Shown here in pieces: positions 31,367-39,835 of a stretch of 42,941 nt of DNA. Made by a program: the position numbers and the translations under genes. This stretch comes from an uncultured Arenicella sp. (GTDB lineage: Bacteria > Pseudomonadota > Gammaproteobacteria > Arenicellales > Arenicellaceae). The notes beneath the pieces were generated by a model. It did no database searches, was not told the origin of the DNA, and was given only the letters and a program-made list of their open reading frames with translations. The first letter of the stretch is position 1. The number at the start of each line of letters is the position of its first letter. The stretch is taken from the NCBI GenBank assembly GCA_937989675.1, contig CALKRK010000186.1, forward strand, positions 1 through 42,941, in the 5' to 3' direction.

Positions 31367-32419
31367 ATGAAAAAATGCGCTTTATTTTGTGCAGGATGGT
31401 GGCCATTTCTGGTGTTTCCTTTCCTGCTGCTACTGCCGCTACTGTTCTTCAAGTGGCACCCCATAGAGCAGGATGTTGCCGCAAACGCAAGCAATGATCT
31501 ATCTGCAGCCGGTATGGAATGGGCCAAAGTTGACACCTTCAACCGCGGGCGCGATGTATTACTCACCGGCACACCGCCGAACGAAGCCGCCATTGTCACC
31601 GCAAAAGAATTAGCTGAGTCCGCCTACGGAGTAAATAAGGTAGAAGTCAGCGCCGATGTTAGAGTCCCAACGGCACCGCCGTCTGCTCCAGAGTTGAATA
31701 CGCTTATTACCAGCGGTTCAGTTGTGTTACGCGGCACGCTTAAAGATCAAGCATCCATCGAAGCCGTTGTTCAGCAAGCCGGCAAAGTCTTTGGCGAAAA
31801 CAAGGTGATAAATAAGCTTAGTGTTGGCGATAACGTGGCAGCAATACCATCTCTCACAGGTTTTTTTCAGGGCTTAGCCGGCAAATCAGCCGGCTCAGAC
31901 ACCCTGTCGGCGAAGCTGCAAGGCAATTCATTGACGCTCTCAGGCGAAGTTCCAAGCTTAGACATAAAGTCATCTATTGGCCGAACAATGAGCCAACTGT
32001 TCTCAGGTGAGGTTAACAACCAACTAAGCATAGCCGCCCCGCCTCCCGTGGAACGTGATCTCTGCCAAGAACTGGTCAATGAGTTACTGGCCTCAGGCAA
32101 GATAAATTTCGCCACCGGCAAGTCACTCATCAAAGAAGATAGCTATGCCCTTCTGCAAAGCATTGCGGACATCGCCAAGCAATGCCCGGACGCGGCGTTT
32201 GAGGTGGCAGGCCACACGGATTCGACTGGCAACCTAGAATCAAACATGAAGCTTAGCGAGTCTAGAGCACAAGCGGTGGTTTCACATTTAACTGGCCTCG
32301 GCTTAGACGCAAACCAATTTTCAGCCGCGGGTTATGGCCCCAATAGGCCAGTTGGCGATAACAGCACTGCTGAAGGTCGCGCCCTAAACCGACGCATTGA
32401 GTTCAAACTCAAGAACTAA
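31367..32419 (+). CDS. Inner-membrane-anchored BON-repeat + OmpA C-terminal domain protein (ArfA/OmpATb-like architecture)
   Basis: N-terminal TM (WWPFLVFPFLLLLPLLFF); BON-like repeats (VLLTGTPPNEAAIVTAKELAESAYGVNKVE; VVLRGTLKDQASIEAVVQQA; LTLSGEVPSLDIKSSIG); OmpA motif FEVAGHTDSTGNLESNMKLSESRAQAVVSHL...RALNRRIEF. Confidence 0.92.
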   Translation: MKKCALFCAGWWPFLVFPFLLLLPLLFFKWHPIEQDVAANASNDLSAAGMEWAKVDTFNRGRDVLLTGTPPNEAAIVTAKELAESAYGVNKVEVSADVRVPTAPPSAPELNTLITSGSVVLRGTLKDQASIEAVVQQAGKVFGENKVINKLSVGDNVAAIPSLTGFFQGLAGKSAGSDTLSAKLQGNSLTLSGEVPSLDIKSSIGRTMSQLFSGEVNNQLSIAAPPPVERDLCQELVNELLASGKINFATGKSLIKEDSYALLQSIADIAKQCPDAAFEVAGHTDSTGNLESNMKLSESRAQAVVSHLTGLGLDANQFSAAGYGPNRPVGDNSTAEGRALNRRIEFKLKN

Positions 32420-32440
32420 CAGAACATCAGGAGAACACAC

Positions 32441-32917
32441 ATGTACTATTTATTTATTCAAATTTGGATTTGGCTGGCGATTGCCTTCGCACTAGGGTGG
32501 ATTGCTCACTGGTTTTTCTGTTGCCGAGGCAAAGACGAAGAAACAAGTCTCGACGCCGCGCTATCGGCAAGCAGTAAAACTTCAGTAGAAAACGTGATCG
32601 AATCCCCAGCAGAACCGGTAATACAGGAAAGCTGGAAACCCATGGGCTTCAGTAGCGCCCCCGACTCAGTTGATGACCTGAAACGCATCAAAGGTGTTGG
32701 CTCAGTAATTGAACAGACGCTCAACGGCCTCGGCATTTATCAATTTGCACAGATAGCCGAATGGACACACGACAACGTCTCGTGGGTAGAGAACTTTCTG
32801 GCCTTTCCTGGTCGAATTCAACGCGAAGATTGGATAAATCAAGCACAAGCTCTAGGCAGAGGGGAAACCACCGAATTTGCCAAGCGCGTTGACAAAGGAG
32901 ACGTTGACTACGATTAA
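32441..32917 (+). CDS. Membrane-anchored protein with C-terminal H3TH/helix-hairpin-helix domain (COG3743-like)
   Basis: N-terminal TM (FIQIWIWLAIAFALGWIAHWFF), then DDLKRIKGVGSVIEQTLNGLGIYQFAQIAEWTHDNVSWVENFLAFPGRIQREDWINQAQAL. Confidence 0.85.
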   Translation: MYYLFIQIWIWLAIAFALGWIAHWFFCCRGKDEETSLDAALSASSKTSVENVIESPAEPVIQESWKPMGFSSAPDSVDDLKRIKGVGSVIEQTLNGLGIYQFAQIAEWTHDNVSWVENFLAFPGRIQREDWINQAQALGRGETTEFAKRVDKGDVDYD

Positions 32918-32926
32918 GAGCAAGCC

Positions 32927-32963
32927 TGACCCCGCTAAACCGAATTTTCCCTTGGCGGGGTCA
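32927..32963 (+). terminator. Hairpin just downstream of the HHH gene, possible terminator without a long U tract
   Basis: TGACCCCGC (32927-32935) / GCGGGGTCA (32955-32963). Confidence 0.5.
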
Positions 32964-33064
32964 TTAGACATTGCTGGCTCACTGGAGCAATTATTTTAGA
33001 TTTTCTATTGATTCTCATTTACAGGATCAGTTAGACTAAAGTCTGAACATTGAGGTTGCGCAGT

Positions 33065-33104
33065 AACCGTGGCCCCTACCCAACCCAATAACCCAACCAC
33101 GGTT
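33065..33104. repeat. Hairpin with C-rich, G-free loop; the opposite strand carries a G-quadruplex motif
   Basis: AACCGTGG (33065-33072) / CCACGGTT (33097-33104); minus strand of 33073-33094 reads GGGTTATTGGGTTGGGTAGGGG. Confidence 0.75.
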
Positions 33105-33310
33105 TCTACGTGACTTCTTTGTTCTAAATCAAATCCTAATGCAGTTGCATTAGGTGCCTAGGGCGGCTGGGGGGATGTATCGAACAGTTTCTGCCTAGAA
33201 AAATCATATATATAACAATGATTTATCGAAGAAGGCTGGTTTTATTTTAGGCCTTTCTTACCACGGTATTTTGCAGTTTTAACCCTACAATTTTTGCTTT
33301 GTACTGTAAG

Positions 33311-33336
33311 CGCCAGGTTATCCTGGCGTTTTTTTT
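33311..33336 (+). terminator. Strong Rho-independent terminator on the + strand
   Basis: CGCCAGG (33311-33317) TTAT CCTGGCG (33322-33328) followed by T8. Confidence 0.92.
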
Positions 33337-33343
33337 GCTCAAA

Positions 33344-33369
33344 AGCCATCAGACTTTAGTCTGATGGCT
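33344..33369 (-). terminator. 12-bp inverted repeat with 2-nt loop downstream of galE, likely galE terminator
   Basis: AGCCATCAGACT (33344-33355) TT AGTCTGATGGCT (33358-33369); followed by TTTT on the minus strand. Confidence 0.75.
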
Positions 33370-33425
33370 AACTAAAGCCTCCTAACTAACAGCTTCGCAT
33401 CACTGAACTTTACATAACAAATTGT

Positions 33426-34439
33426 CTATTTATAGCCTTCAAGGTTAGCCGATTGCCACTGCCAATGGTCTCGCATCATCTCATTCAAGCCAAATCGCGC
33501 TTTCCAACCAAGTTTTTGTTCACTAAAGATCGGGTCGGCAAAACTGCTTGCAACATCGCCTGAACGGCGGGCCACAATGTCATAAGGGATCTTAGCGCCG
33601 CAAGCGCGCTCAAACGCGGCAATGATTTCGAGTACCGAGTAACCTTCTCCGGTACCAACATTGTAAGCACAACAACCGTGCCCATCATCTAACGCGTCTA
33701 GAGCCTTTAAATGGGCATCGGCCAAATCTACAACATGAATGTAGTCACGCACTCCGGTGCCATCAATCGTGTCGTAATCGCCGCCAAACACGGACAACCT
33801 AGATAATTTGCCAATCGCAACTTGTGCTATATACGGCACGAGATTATTCGGAATACCATTTGGATTTTCGCCAATTAGCGCTGATTTATGTGCGCCAACC
33901 GGGTTAAAGTAACGCAAGATCGATGCTTGCCAACGCGCGTCAGCCGCGCTGAGGTCGCGTAGGATATTCTCAATCATGAGCTTTGTTTGCCCATAGGGGT
34001 TCGCTGCGCTCAGAGGGAAGTGTTCTGTTATCGGCACCGATTCCGGCTCACCATAGACCGAAGCAGACGAACTAAAAACCAAGCGAAAGCAGCCATGCTT
34101 AGCCATCGTACGAAATAGCTGTAGAGAGCCGTAAACATTATTCTGATAATAGCGTAACGGTTCTTCAACGGATTCGCCAACAGCCTTTAGACCCGCAAAG
34201 TGAATAACAGCATCAAACTCGTGCTCAACAAACACCTCGTTCAATTTTTCGCCATCTTTAATATCCCCCTCAATCAATTGAGGTGAAACACCGGTTATTT
34301 TTTCAATACGCGAAAGCACAGCCTCTTGGCTGTTTGAAAAATTGTCAAAAAGAATGGGCGTCAAACCCTGCTCCAATAGAGCGACAACGGTATGACTACC
34401 GATATATCCAGCGCCTCCGGTTACAAGTATTTTTGTCAT
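33426..34439 (-). CDS. galE: UDP-glucose 4-epimerase
   Basis: MTKILVTGGAGYIGSHTVVALLEQG, YGSLQLFRTMAKHGCFRLVFSSSASVYGEPE, NPYGQTKLMIE, YNVGTGEGYSVLE. Confidence 0.97.
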   Translation of the reverse strand: MTKILVTGGAGYIGSHTVVALLEQGLTPILFDNFSNSQEAVLSRIEKITGVSPQLIEGDIKDGEKLNEVFVEHEFDAVIHFAGLKAVGESVEEPLRYYQNNVYGSLQLFRTMAKHGCFRLVFSSSASVYGEPESVPITEHFPLSAANPYGQTKLMIENILRDLSAADARWQASILRYFNPVGAHKSALIGENPNGIPNNLVPYIAQVAIGKLSRLSVFGGDYDTIDGTGVRDYIHVVDLADAHLKALDALDDGHGCCAYNVGTGEGYSVLEIIAAFERACGAKIPYDIVARRSGDVASSFADPIFSEQKLGWKARFGLNEMMRDHWQWQSANLEGYK

Positions 34440-34700
34440 ACCTTCTTTAAATTATGGCCTAAAACTAATTAATGGTGAGTATTGGTTTTACTGCTTGTTA
34501 TGCTACTATTTGCAGCAATTCGTAGTCACCGGTTGGGTGGCTTCTTTACCTTAAATAATACTAAAAATATCATCACAATAGTCAGCTCCTTCCGCTTAAC
34601 TTGTTTGAGAGCCCAGCGCACTCAAATCAGGGTTGATTCATAGCTACGTTCGGCTAAGTTCAGACTATTTGAGCGCTCACAGGGCCGTTTTGCACCACTA

Positions 34701-36209
34701 ATGTATCAATTGTACCGTGACAGACCGCTACTAGTACTTTGCCTAATTCTGGCGAATATCGCACTGTCATTCTGGTGTTTAAAATTCGACCCAATCATCA
34801 ATAACGACGGCATCACCTACCTTGCCATCGCACAAATGATGTTAGACGGCAGCTGGAACGAGGCATTTGGCTATTATAGTTGGCCATACTACTCTTTCTT
34901 TATTGCCGCAATTGCCAAACTGTTTTTTCTGGATATCGAGAGCGCCGCTTATTTACTCAATACTCTCTTTGTTACTTCTCTCACTTTAGCCTTTGTCTGC
35001 ATTGTAGGGGAGCTGTCAAACAATAACCGACGAATTATTTTAATCGCGATGTTGGTTATCTTGTTGTTCCCCAGTATCACCAAGTACCGCTCTTTTATCA
35101 TCCGCGACTTTGGCTACCTAAGCTGCTATCTATGGTCACTGTATTTTATATTTAGGTTCTGCAATACCTTAAATAAATCTCACTTGATTGGCTGGCTGGT
35201 GTTCGCCGCCTTGAGCTGCCTCTTTCGTTTTGAGGGTATCGCATTTTTACTGATCGCCCCTTATTTCTTATTCTTGTTTACGGCAAGACGAGTTCCACAT
35301 AGGCGCACTATATTATCAGTATTATCGATCGCGATTGCTGCGATTTCGGTCAGCTTAATCATCTGGTACGTTAACGATAAATACGCCTCGATGATAGAGA
35401 TGGCACAAGCGTCTGGAAAAAACGTAAACAATGTAACCGATCTTTTTCTGGAGAATCTGAAAACCAAGCTCGGCGGCCAAGAGCTGACCGCCATCAGCTA
35501 CACTGGCGTAATCATCGCTAACGTCGGCGACGTTGCTTATGAGCTGATTCGGCGCATGGCAGTGTTCTACTTCTTATTCGCGCTGTACGCATATCTTAAG
35601 AACCATGTTTTTAAGACCATGCTAATGAAACGTATCTGGTTGGTATACGTCATTACCAACTTTATGGTGCTAGTGGGTTTTAGCCTTTACAATAATTTCC
35701 TTGTAAGCCGCTATACCATGGCGACTGCGCTGACCTTATTGATCCTCTCGCCATTTGTGATCGACCAACTGATACGTGCATTCAAAAATACCAGTATGGT
35801 AAAACGTGTTGCGAGTATCATCGCAATTGGCATGCTCTCTCTTGCCTCTCTGGAAGGCCTGGATGTACGCACCAAAAAGACACATATCAAAACAGCTGGG
35901 CAATGGATAGCTAACGAATTGCCCAGCGATGCGAAAATTTACAGTAATGATCGCCTGATAGCGTATTACGCCGAACCTGATGTTGCCGCTAATTTGAATG
36001 AAACCTACAACAATTTGCAGTTGCGTACATACCTAGATTCAGGGCATATAAAAACTTACGATTACATAGCACATTCCGTTAGCCCAAAAAGCAAGCTCGA
36101 AGATATCTACAGACAGACACTCGCTTATAACTTTGGCCGCCCTATCAACATAATTGAGGGTAACGAAGAAAAGCGCGCTGTTTATATCTTCAAAGTAGAC
36201 AGAAATTAA
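34701..36209 (+). CDS. Polytopic membrane protein, possibly a GT-C (GT39/PMT-like) glycosyltransferase
   Basis: 502 aa, many TMs; N-terminal acidic loop FDPIINNDGITYLAIAQMMLDGSWNEAFGYYSWPYY; soluble C-terminus. Confidence 0.7.
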   Translation: MYQLYRDRPLLVLCLILANIALSFWCLKFDPIINNDGITYLAIAQMMLDGSWNEAFGYYSWPYYSFFIAAIAKLFFLDIESAAYLLNTLFVTSLTLAFVCIVGELSNNNRRIILIAMLVILLFPSITKYRSFIIRDFGYLSCYLWSLYFIFRFCNTLNKSHLIGWLVFAALSCLFRFEGIAFLLIAPYFLFLFTARRVPHRRTILSVLSIAIAAISVSLIIWYVNDKYASMIEMAQASGKNVNNVTDLFLENLKTKLGGQELTAISYTGVIIANVGDVAYELIRRMAVFYFLFALYAYLKNHVFKTMLMKRIWLVYVITNFMVLVGFSLYNNFLVSRYTMATALTLLILSPFVIDQLIRAFKNTSMVKRVASIIAIGMLSLASLEGLDVRTKKTHIKTAGQWIANELPSDAKIYSNDRLIAYYAEPDVAANLNETYNNLQLRTYLDSGHIKTYDYIAHSVSPKSKLEDIYRQTLAYNFGRPINIIEGNEEKRAVYIFKVDRN

Positions 36210-36233
36210 TTAGGTACCGAGTACAATACAAGC

Positions 36234-37451
36234 ATGCCCACCAGCCGCCGAAAATTACTCCAAGCCGCCGCCATCACCGCTCTTGGTCTTATAGGGTATA
36301 GCCTTAACAGAGGATTACGTCTCCCCCCGTTTCGCTGGGATCCATTCCCTCCGAGCGATACATTTATCGTAAACGGCGCCGCCTCAGCAGACGGAACGGA
36401 TATCATTCAGACAAGCGGGCTGCCAATTTACGATGCCTGTTTTAGAGCGTTTGCGCCTGAGCCAGAACTTACTATCCAAGCTGGCTCATCAACATCTTAT
36501 AAAATTTGCGTGCGCAACATCGCCAGCGACGCAACCCTCGAATTCGACCCGAGCCAAGCAACGGTCATCGAGTCACAAGAAGGGATCACGCGACTTTTGC
36601 AGCTGGAGATAAAATCGGAAGGCGACGTCACTCTTCGCTGGAAACTACCACGATTCGGCAACTACCAGTTCGCCGCGATTGGTGATACTGGCGGTGATCG
36701 TGAGCTTGCATGGTGCCTAAGGCGAGCCCATGCATTAGGCGCCAGATTCTTACTGCACTTGGGAGATTTCAACTACCAAGATGGTGACTACGAACGCGCC
36801 ATTGACCTATTCAACAGTAGCCAGATCCCGGTATACGTCAGCATAGGAAACCACGACTTTCATACAAATGGCGCTATATACGGTAGCTTCCTAAATGAAA
36901 TCGGCCCATTCAATCACGCATTTACTATAGGCCGAACCCGCTTCGTCAATATCGATACTGCGGCCGCAACGTTGCCAGTTTCCTCAGGCCAGCGCGGACA
37001 ACTTATCGAGACACTTGCTGCTCAACAGCAAGACATCACCGACACAGTTGCGTTTACTCATCGCCCACTGCATGACCCACAACCAGATAGCGATCACGAC
37101 ATTGGCAATAAGCGCGAGCGCGATTGGTTAATCAAGTCACTCAAAAACATGGGTGCAAAAACGCTATTAAGCGGCCACATTCATATTTATGACCGTAGCG
37201 ACTTCAAGGGCATCGACAACATCATTGCAGGTCAAGGGCTGGGGCACCAAGATTTAATTGTCAACCGAGACTACTCGAAGATGGTCATCGGCTCGGTATC
37301 AATTGATGGGGCAGTGAACTACACAACAGCGCCGCTTGCGATGCCCATGGAAATTCATTGCCACCCGCGCACCGACCCAGTAAAAAAGAGCCTAAAGGAG
37401 GCGCCGCATTGGGACGCGATTAAAGAAATCGATAAGGCCTGCAAAAGCTAA
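36234..37451 (+). CDS. Exported calcineurin-like metallophosphoesterase, candidate Tat substrate
   Basis: TSRRKLLQAAAITALGLIGY; metallophosphoesterase blocks AAIGDTGGD, HLGDFNYQDGD, SIGNHDFH, FTHRPLH, LSGHIHIYDR. Confidence 0.9.
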   Translation: MPTSRRKLLQAAAITALGLIGYSLNRGLRLPPFRWDPFPPSDTFIVNGAASADGTDIIQTSGLPIYDACFRAFAPEPELTIQAGSSTSYKICVRNIASDATLEFDPSQATVIESQEGITRLLQLEIKSEGDVTLRWKLPRFGNYQFAAIGDTGGDRELAWCLRRAHALGARFLLHLGDFNYQDGDYERAIDLFNSSQIPVYVSIGNHDFHTNGAIYGSFLNEIGPFNHAFTIGRTRFVNIDTAAATLPVSSGQRGQLIETLAAQQQDITDTVAFTHRPLHDPQPDSDHDIGNKRERDWLIKSLKNMGAKTLLSGHIHIYDRSDFKGIDNIIAGQGLGHQDLIVNRDYSKMVIGSVSIDGAVNYTTAPLAMPMEIHCHPRTDPVKKSLKEAPHWDAIKEIDKACKS

Positions 37452-37487
37452 CGCCAACTTGGCAAATAAAACGGCTAATGGTGGTTA

Positions 37488-38750
37488 TTAGCGCTTCATC
37501 GAGCCGAAAAATTCAGAATTGGCTTTTGTCGCCTTCAATTTATCCAACAAGAATTCAATTGCCTCGATTTCATTCATTGGATGCAACAGCTTTCGTAAAA
37601 TCCACACTTTTTGCAACTCTTCCGGGTCCATCAACAATTCTTCGCGACGGGTTGATGACCTGTTAACGATAATTGATGGATAAACACGCTTCTCGGCAAT
37701 TTTTCGCTCAAGATGCACTTCCATGTTACCAGTGCCTTTAAATTCCTCATAAATAACTTCGTCCATCTTGGAGCCAGTTTCGATCAACGCGGTAGCTAAA
37801 ATCGTCAAACTACCGCCTTCTTCGATGTTTCTTGCCGCACCGAAAAATCGTTTTGGACGTTGTAGGGCATTGGCATCAACACCACCTGTCAAAACTTTTC
37901 CTGAAGCTGGTGCAACTGTGTTGTAAGCACGCGCCAAACGAGTGATCGAATCCAGCAAAATGACAACGTCTTTTTTGTGCTCAACCAAGCGCTTGGCCTT
38001 TTCAATAACCATTTCAGCAACTTGCACGTGGCGCGCCGCAGGCTCGTCAAAAGTAGAAGAAATAACTTCACCGCGCACGGAACGCTGCATCTCAGTAACT
38101 TCTTCAGGGCGCTCGTCGATAAGCAGCACCATTAACTCAACATCTGGGTTATTGGTGGTAATCGCTTGTGCTATTTGCTGCAACATAACCGTCTTACCGC
38201 TCTTCGGCGATGACACGATCAACCCACGCTGGCCTTTGCCTAACGGTGCAATCAAATCGATAACTCGGCCAGTTAAATCTTCTGAAGTGCCGTTTTCCTG
38301 CTCAAGCTTCATACGCTTGTTCGGATGCAATGGCGTCAAGTTTTCGAACAAAATTTTGTTGCGCGCTTCCTCTGGTGTAGAGCCATTAATTGTCTCTACC
38401 TTTAGTAACGCAAAATAACGCTCTGAATCTTTTGGTGGTCGAACTAAACCCGCAACCGTGTCTCCGGTACGCAAATTAAAACGACGTATCTGGCTGGGGC
38501 TAACATAAATATCGTCTGGGCCTGCCAGATAAGAACTATCAGCCGAGCGTAAGAAACCGAAACCATCTTGTAAAATTTCTACGACACCTTCACCTTCAAT
38601 ATCCTCGCCTTTCTTAGCCATGGATTTAAGGATTGTGAAAATCTGGTCCTGCTTGCGCATTCTCCCCAAGCCATCAAGCTCCATAGAGCGGCCAATTTCG
38701 GTGAGTTCGGTAGCGGTTTTCTTTTTAAGATCTGTTAAAGAGGCTGACAT
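37488..38750 (-). CDS. rho: Transcription termination factor Rho
   Basis: [63 protein letters not shown]. Confidence 0.98.
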   Translation of the reverse strand: MSASLTDLKKKTATELTEIGRSMELDGLGRMRKQDQIFTILKSMAKKGEDIEGEGVVEILQDGFGFLRSADSSYLAGPDDIYVSPSQIRRFNLRTGDTVAGLVRPPKDSERYFALLKVETINGSTPEEARNKILFENLTPLHPNKRMKLEQENGTSEDLTGRVIDLIAPLGKGQRGLIVSSPKSGKTVMLQQIAQAITTNNPDVELMVLLIDERPEEVTEMQRSVRGEVISSTFDEPAARHVQVAEMVIEKAKRLVEHKKDVVILLDSITRLARAYNTVAPASGKVLTGGVDANALQRPKRFFGAARNIEEGGSLTILATALIETGSKMDEVIYEEFKGTGNMEVHLERKIAEKRVYPSIIVNRSSTRREELLMDPEELQKVWILRKLLHPMNEIEAIEFLLDKLKATKANSEFFGSMKR

Positions 38751-39134
38751 GGTATAAGAGGAAAGATTTCAGTGGGTTTAATTAGCTCAGGATTTACACA
38801 TTTTTAAACATAAGTACATTAAGTGCTTTTTATCTGCTTAGGTGTATCTGCCAATGAGCGATGGTTAGTTTTACGATGATATCGTTGTTATTTTTGCTTA
38901 TTCAAATCATGACTCATTCGAAATGAATAGCGTATTCGTGAGGCTTCCCTGAACTATCACAATGCTAAAAAACTAATACACTTTACTAAGTAGTTTGCTA
39001 ACAAGCGGAAGCGCTGAGTGATTATTATTGGAATTCTTCTTCGGGAATAAGACTCGGCGACCGCGAATCTTCTTAAATCGAGTTAGACAATATCATGCGA
39101 CAAGGCCAGTTGTCTAGCTTTGAAAGGACTTTGA

Positions 39135-39165
39135 CGACACTGTAAATATCCGGCACTCAGTGTCG
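39135..39165. repeat. 8-bp-stem hairpin in the rho-trxA intergenic
   Basis: CGACACTG (39135-39142) / CAGTGTCG (39158-39165). Confidence 0.6.
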
Positions 39166-39199
39166 CCTCAAAATAGTTGCTCAAATAGCGTTAGCTATA

Positions 39200-39241
39200 G
39201 GCTTAAATATCTTGGCCAATGGCTTAAATATTCTCGTCAAT
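39200..39241. repeat. Imperfect tandem 21-bp duplication covering the trxA stop codon
   Basis: GGCTTAAATATCTTGGCCAAT followed by GGCTTAAATATTCTCGTCAAT (17/21 identical; first 11 identical). Confidence 0.75.
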
Positions 39242-39550
39242 GAACGCCGTCAATTGTGATTTTGACATCGCTCCAACCTTGGTTGCCGCAACGTCGCCTT
39301 CTTTAAACAGCATGAGTGTGGGAATTCCACGAATACCAAATTTAGGCGGTGTATTCGGATTGTTATCGATATCCAGTTTCGCCACCGTCAATTTATCACC
39401 ATATTCGGCAGCAACTTCATCCAAAATTGGGGCTAACATTTTGCATGGGCCACACCATTCTGCCCAATAATCGACAAGCACGGGCTTATCGGCTTGTAAT
39501 ACGTCCGATTCGAAGCTCGCATCAGTGATTTCTAAGGTGTTTTGAGACAT
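39224..39550 (-). CDS. trxA: Thioredoxin
   Basis: [27 protein letters not shown] active site. Confidence 0.97.
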   Translation of the reverse strand: MSQNTLEITDASFESDVLQADKPVLVDYWAEWCGPCKMLAPILDEVAAEYGDKLTVAKLDIDNNPNTPPKFGIRGIPTLMLFKEGDVAATKVGAMSKSQLTAFIDENI

Positions 39551-39835
39551 AAGTAATTCGCCTATTTGTTTGAAAATTAGGTTATAGTGTGCGGATTATT
39601 TTGCATATTGCAAGTACAAAAATTCCCGAATTTGCCTCTGTTTGATTTTCTAAAATAAATCAAACCCTTGAACGTAACCTCGTCGCTCATAGCAGCTCTA
39701 GATAGCCGCTCTTGGACACATGTTTGATCCGCGACGTGCCGTTCGCATTAACTAGGTGAGTGCAAATTCGCCAAATGACACTATACAGTTACTGTTGATG
39801 GTAACTTTGTGCACCATACGAAAGATAGAAAAGCC

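Noticed and set aside
37942-38418. 158-aa + strand ORF antisense to rho
   Set aside because: Ser/Thr-rich frame-shadow of a highly conserved gene; no RBS or family signature.
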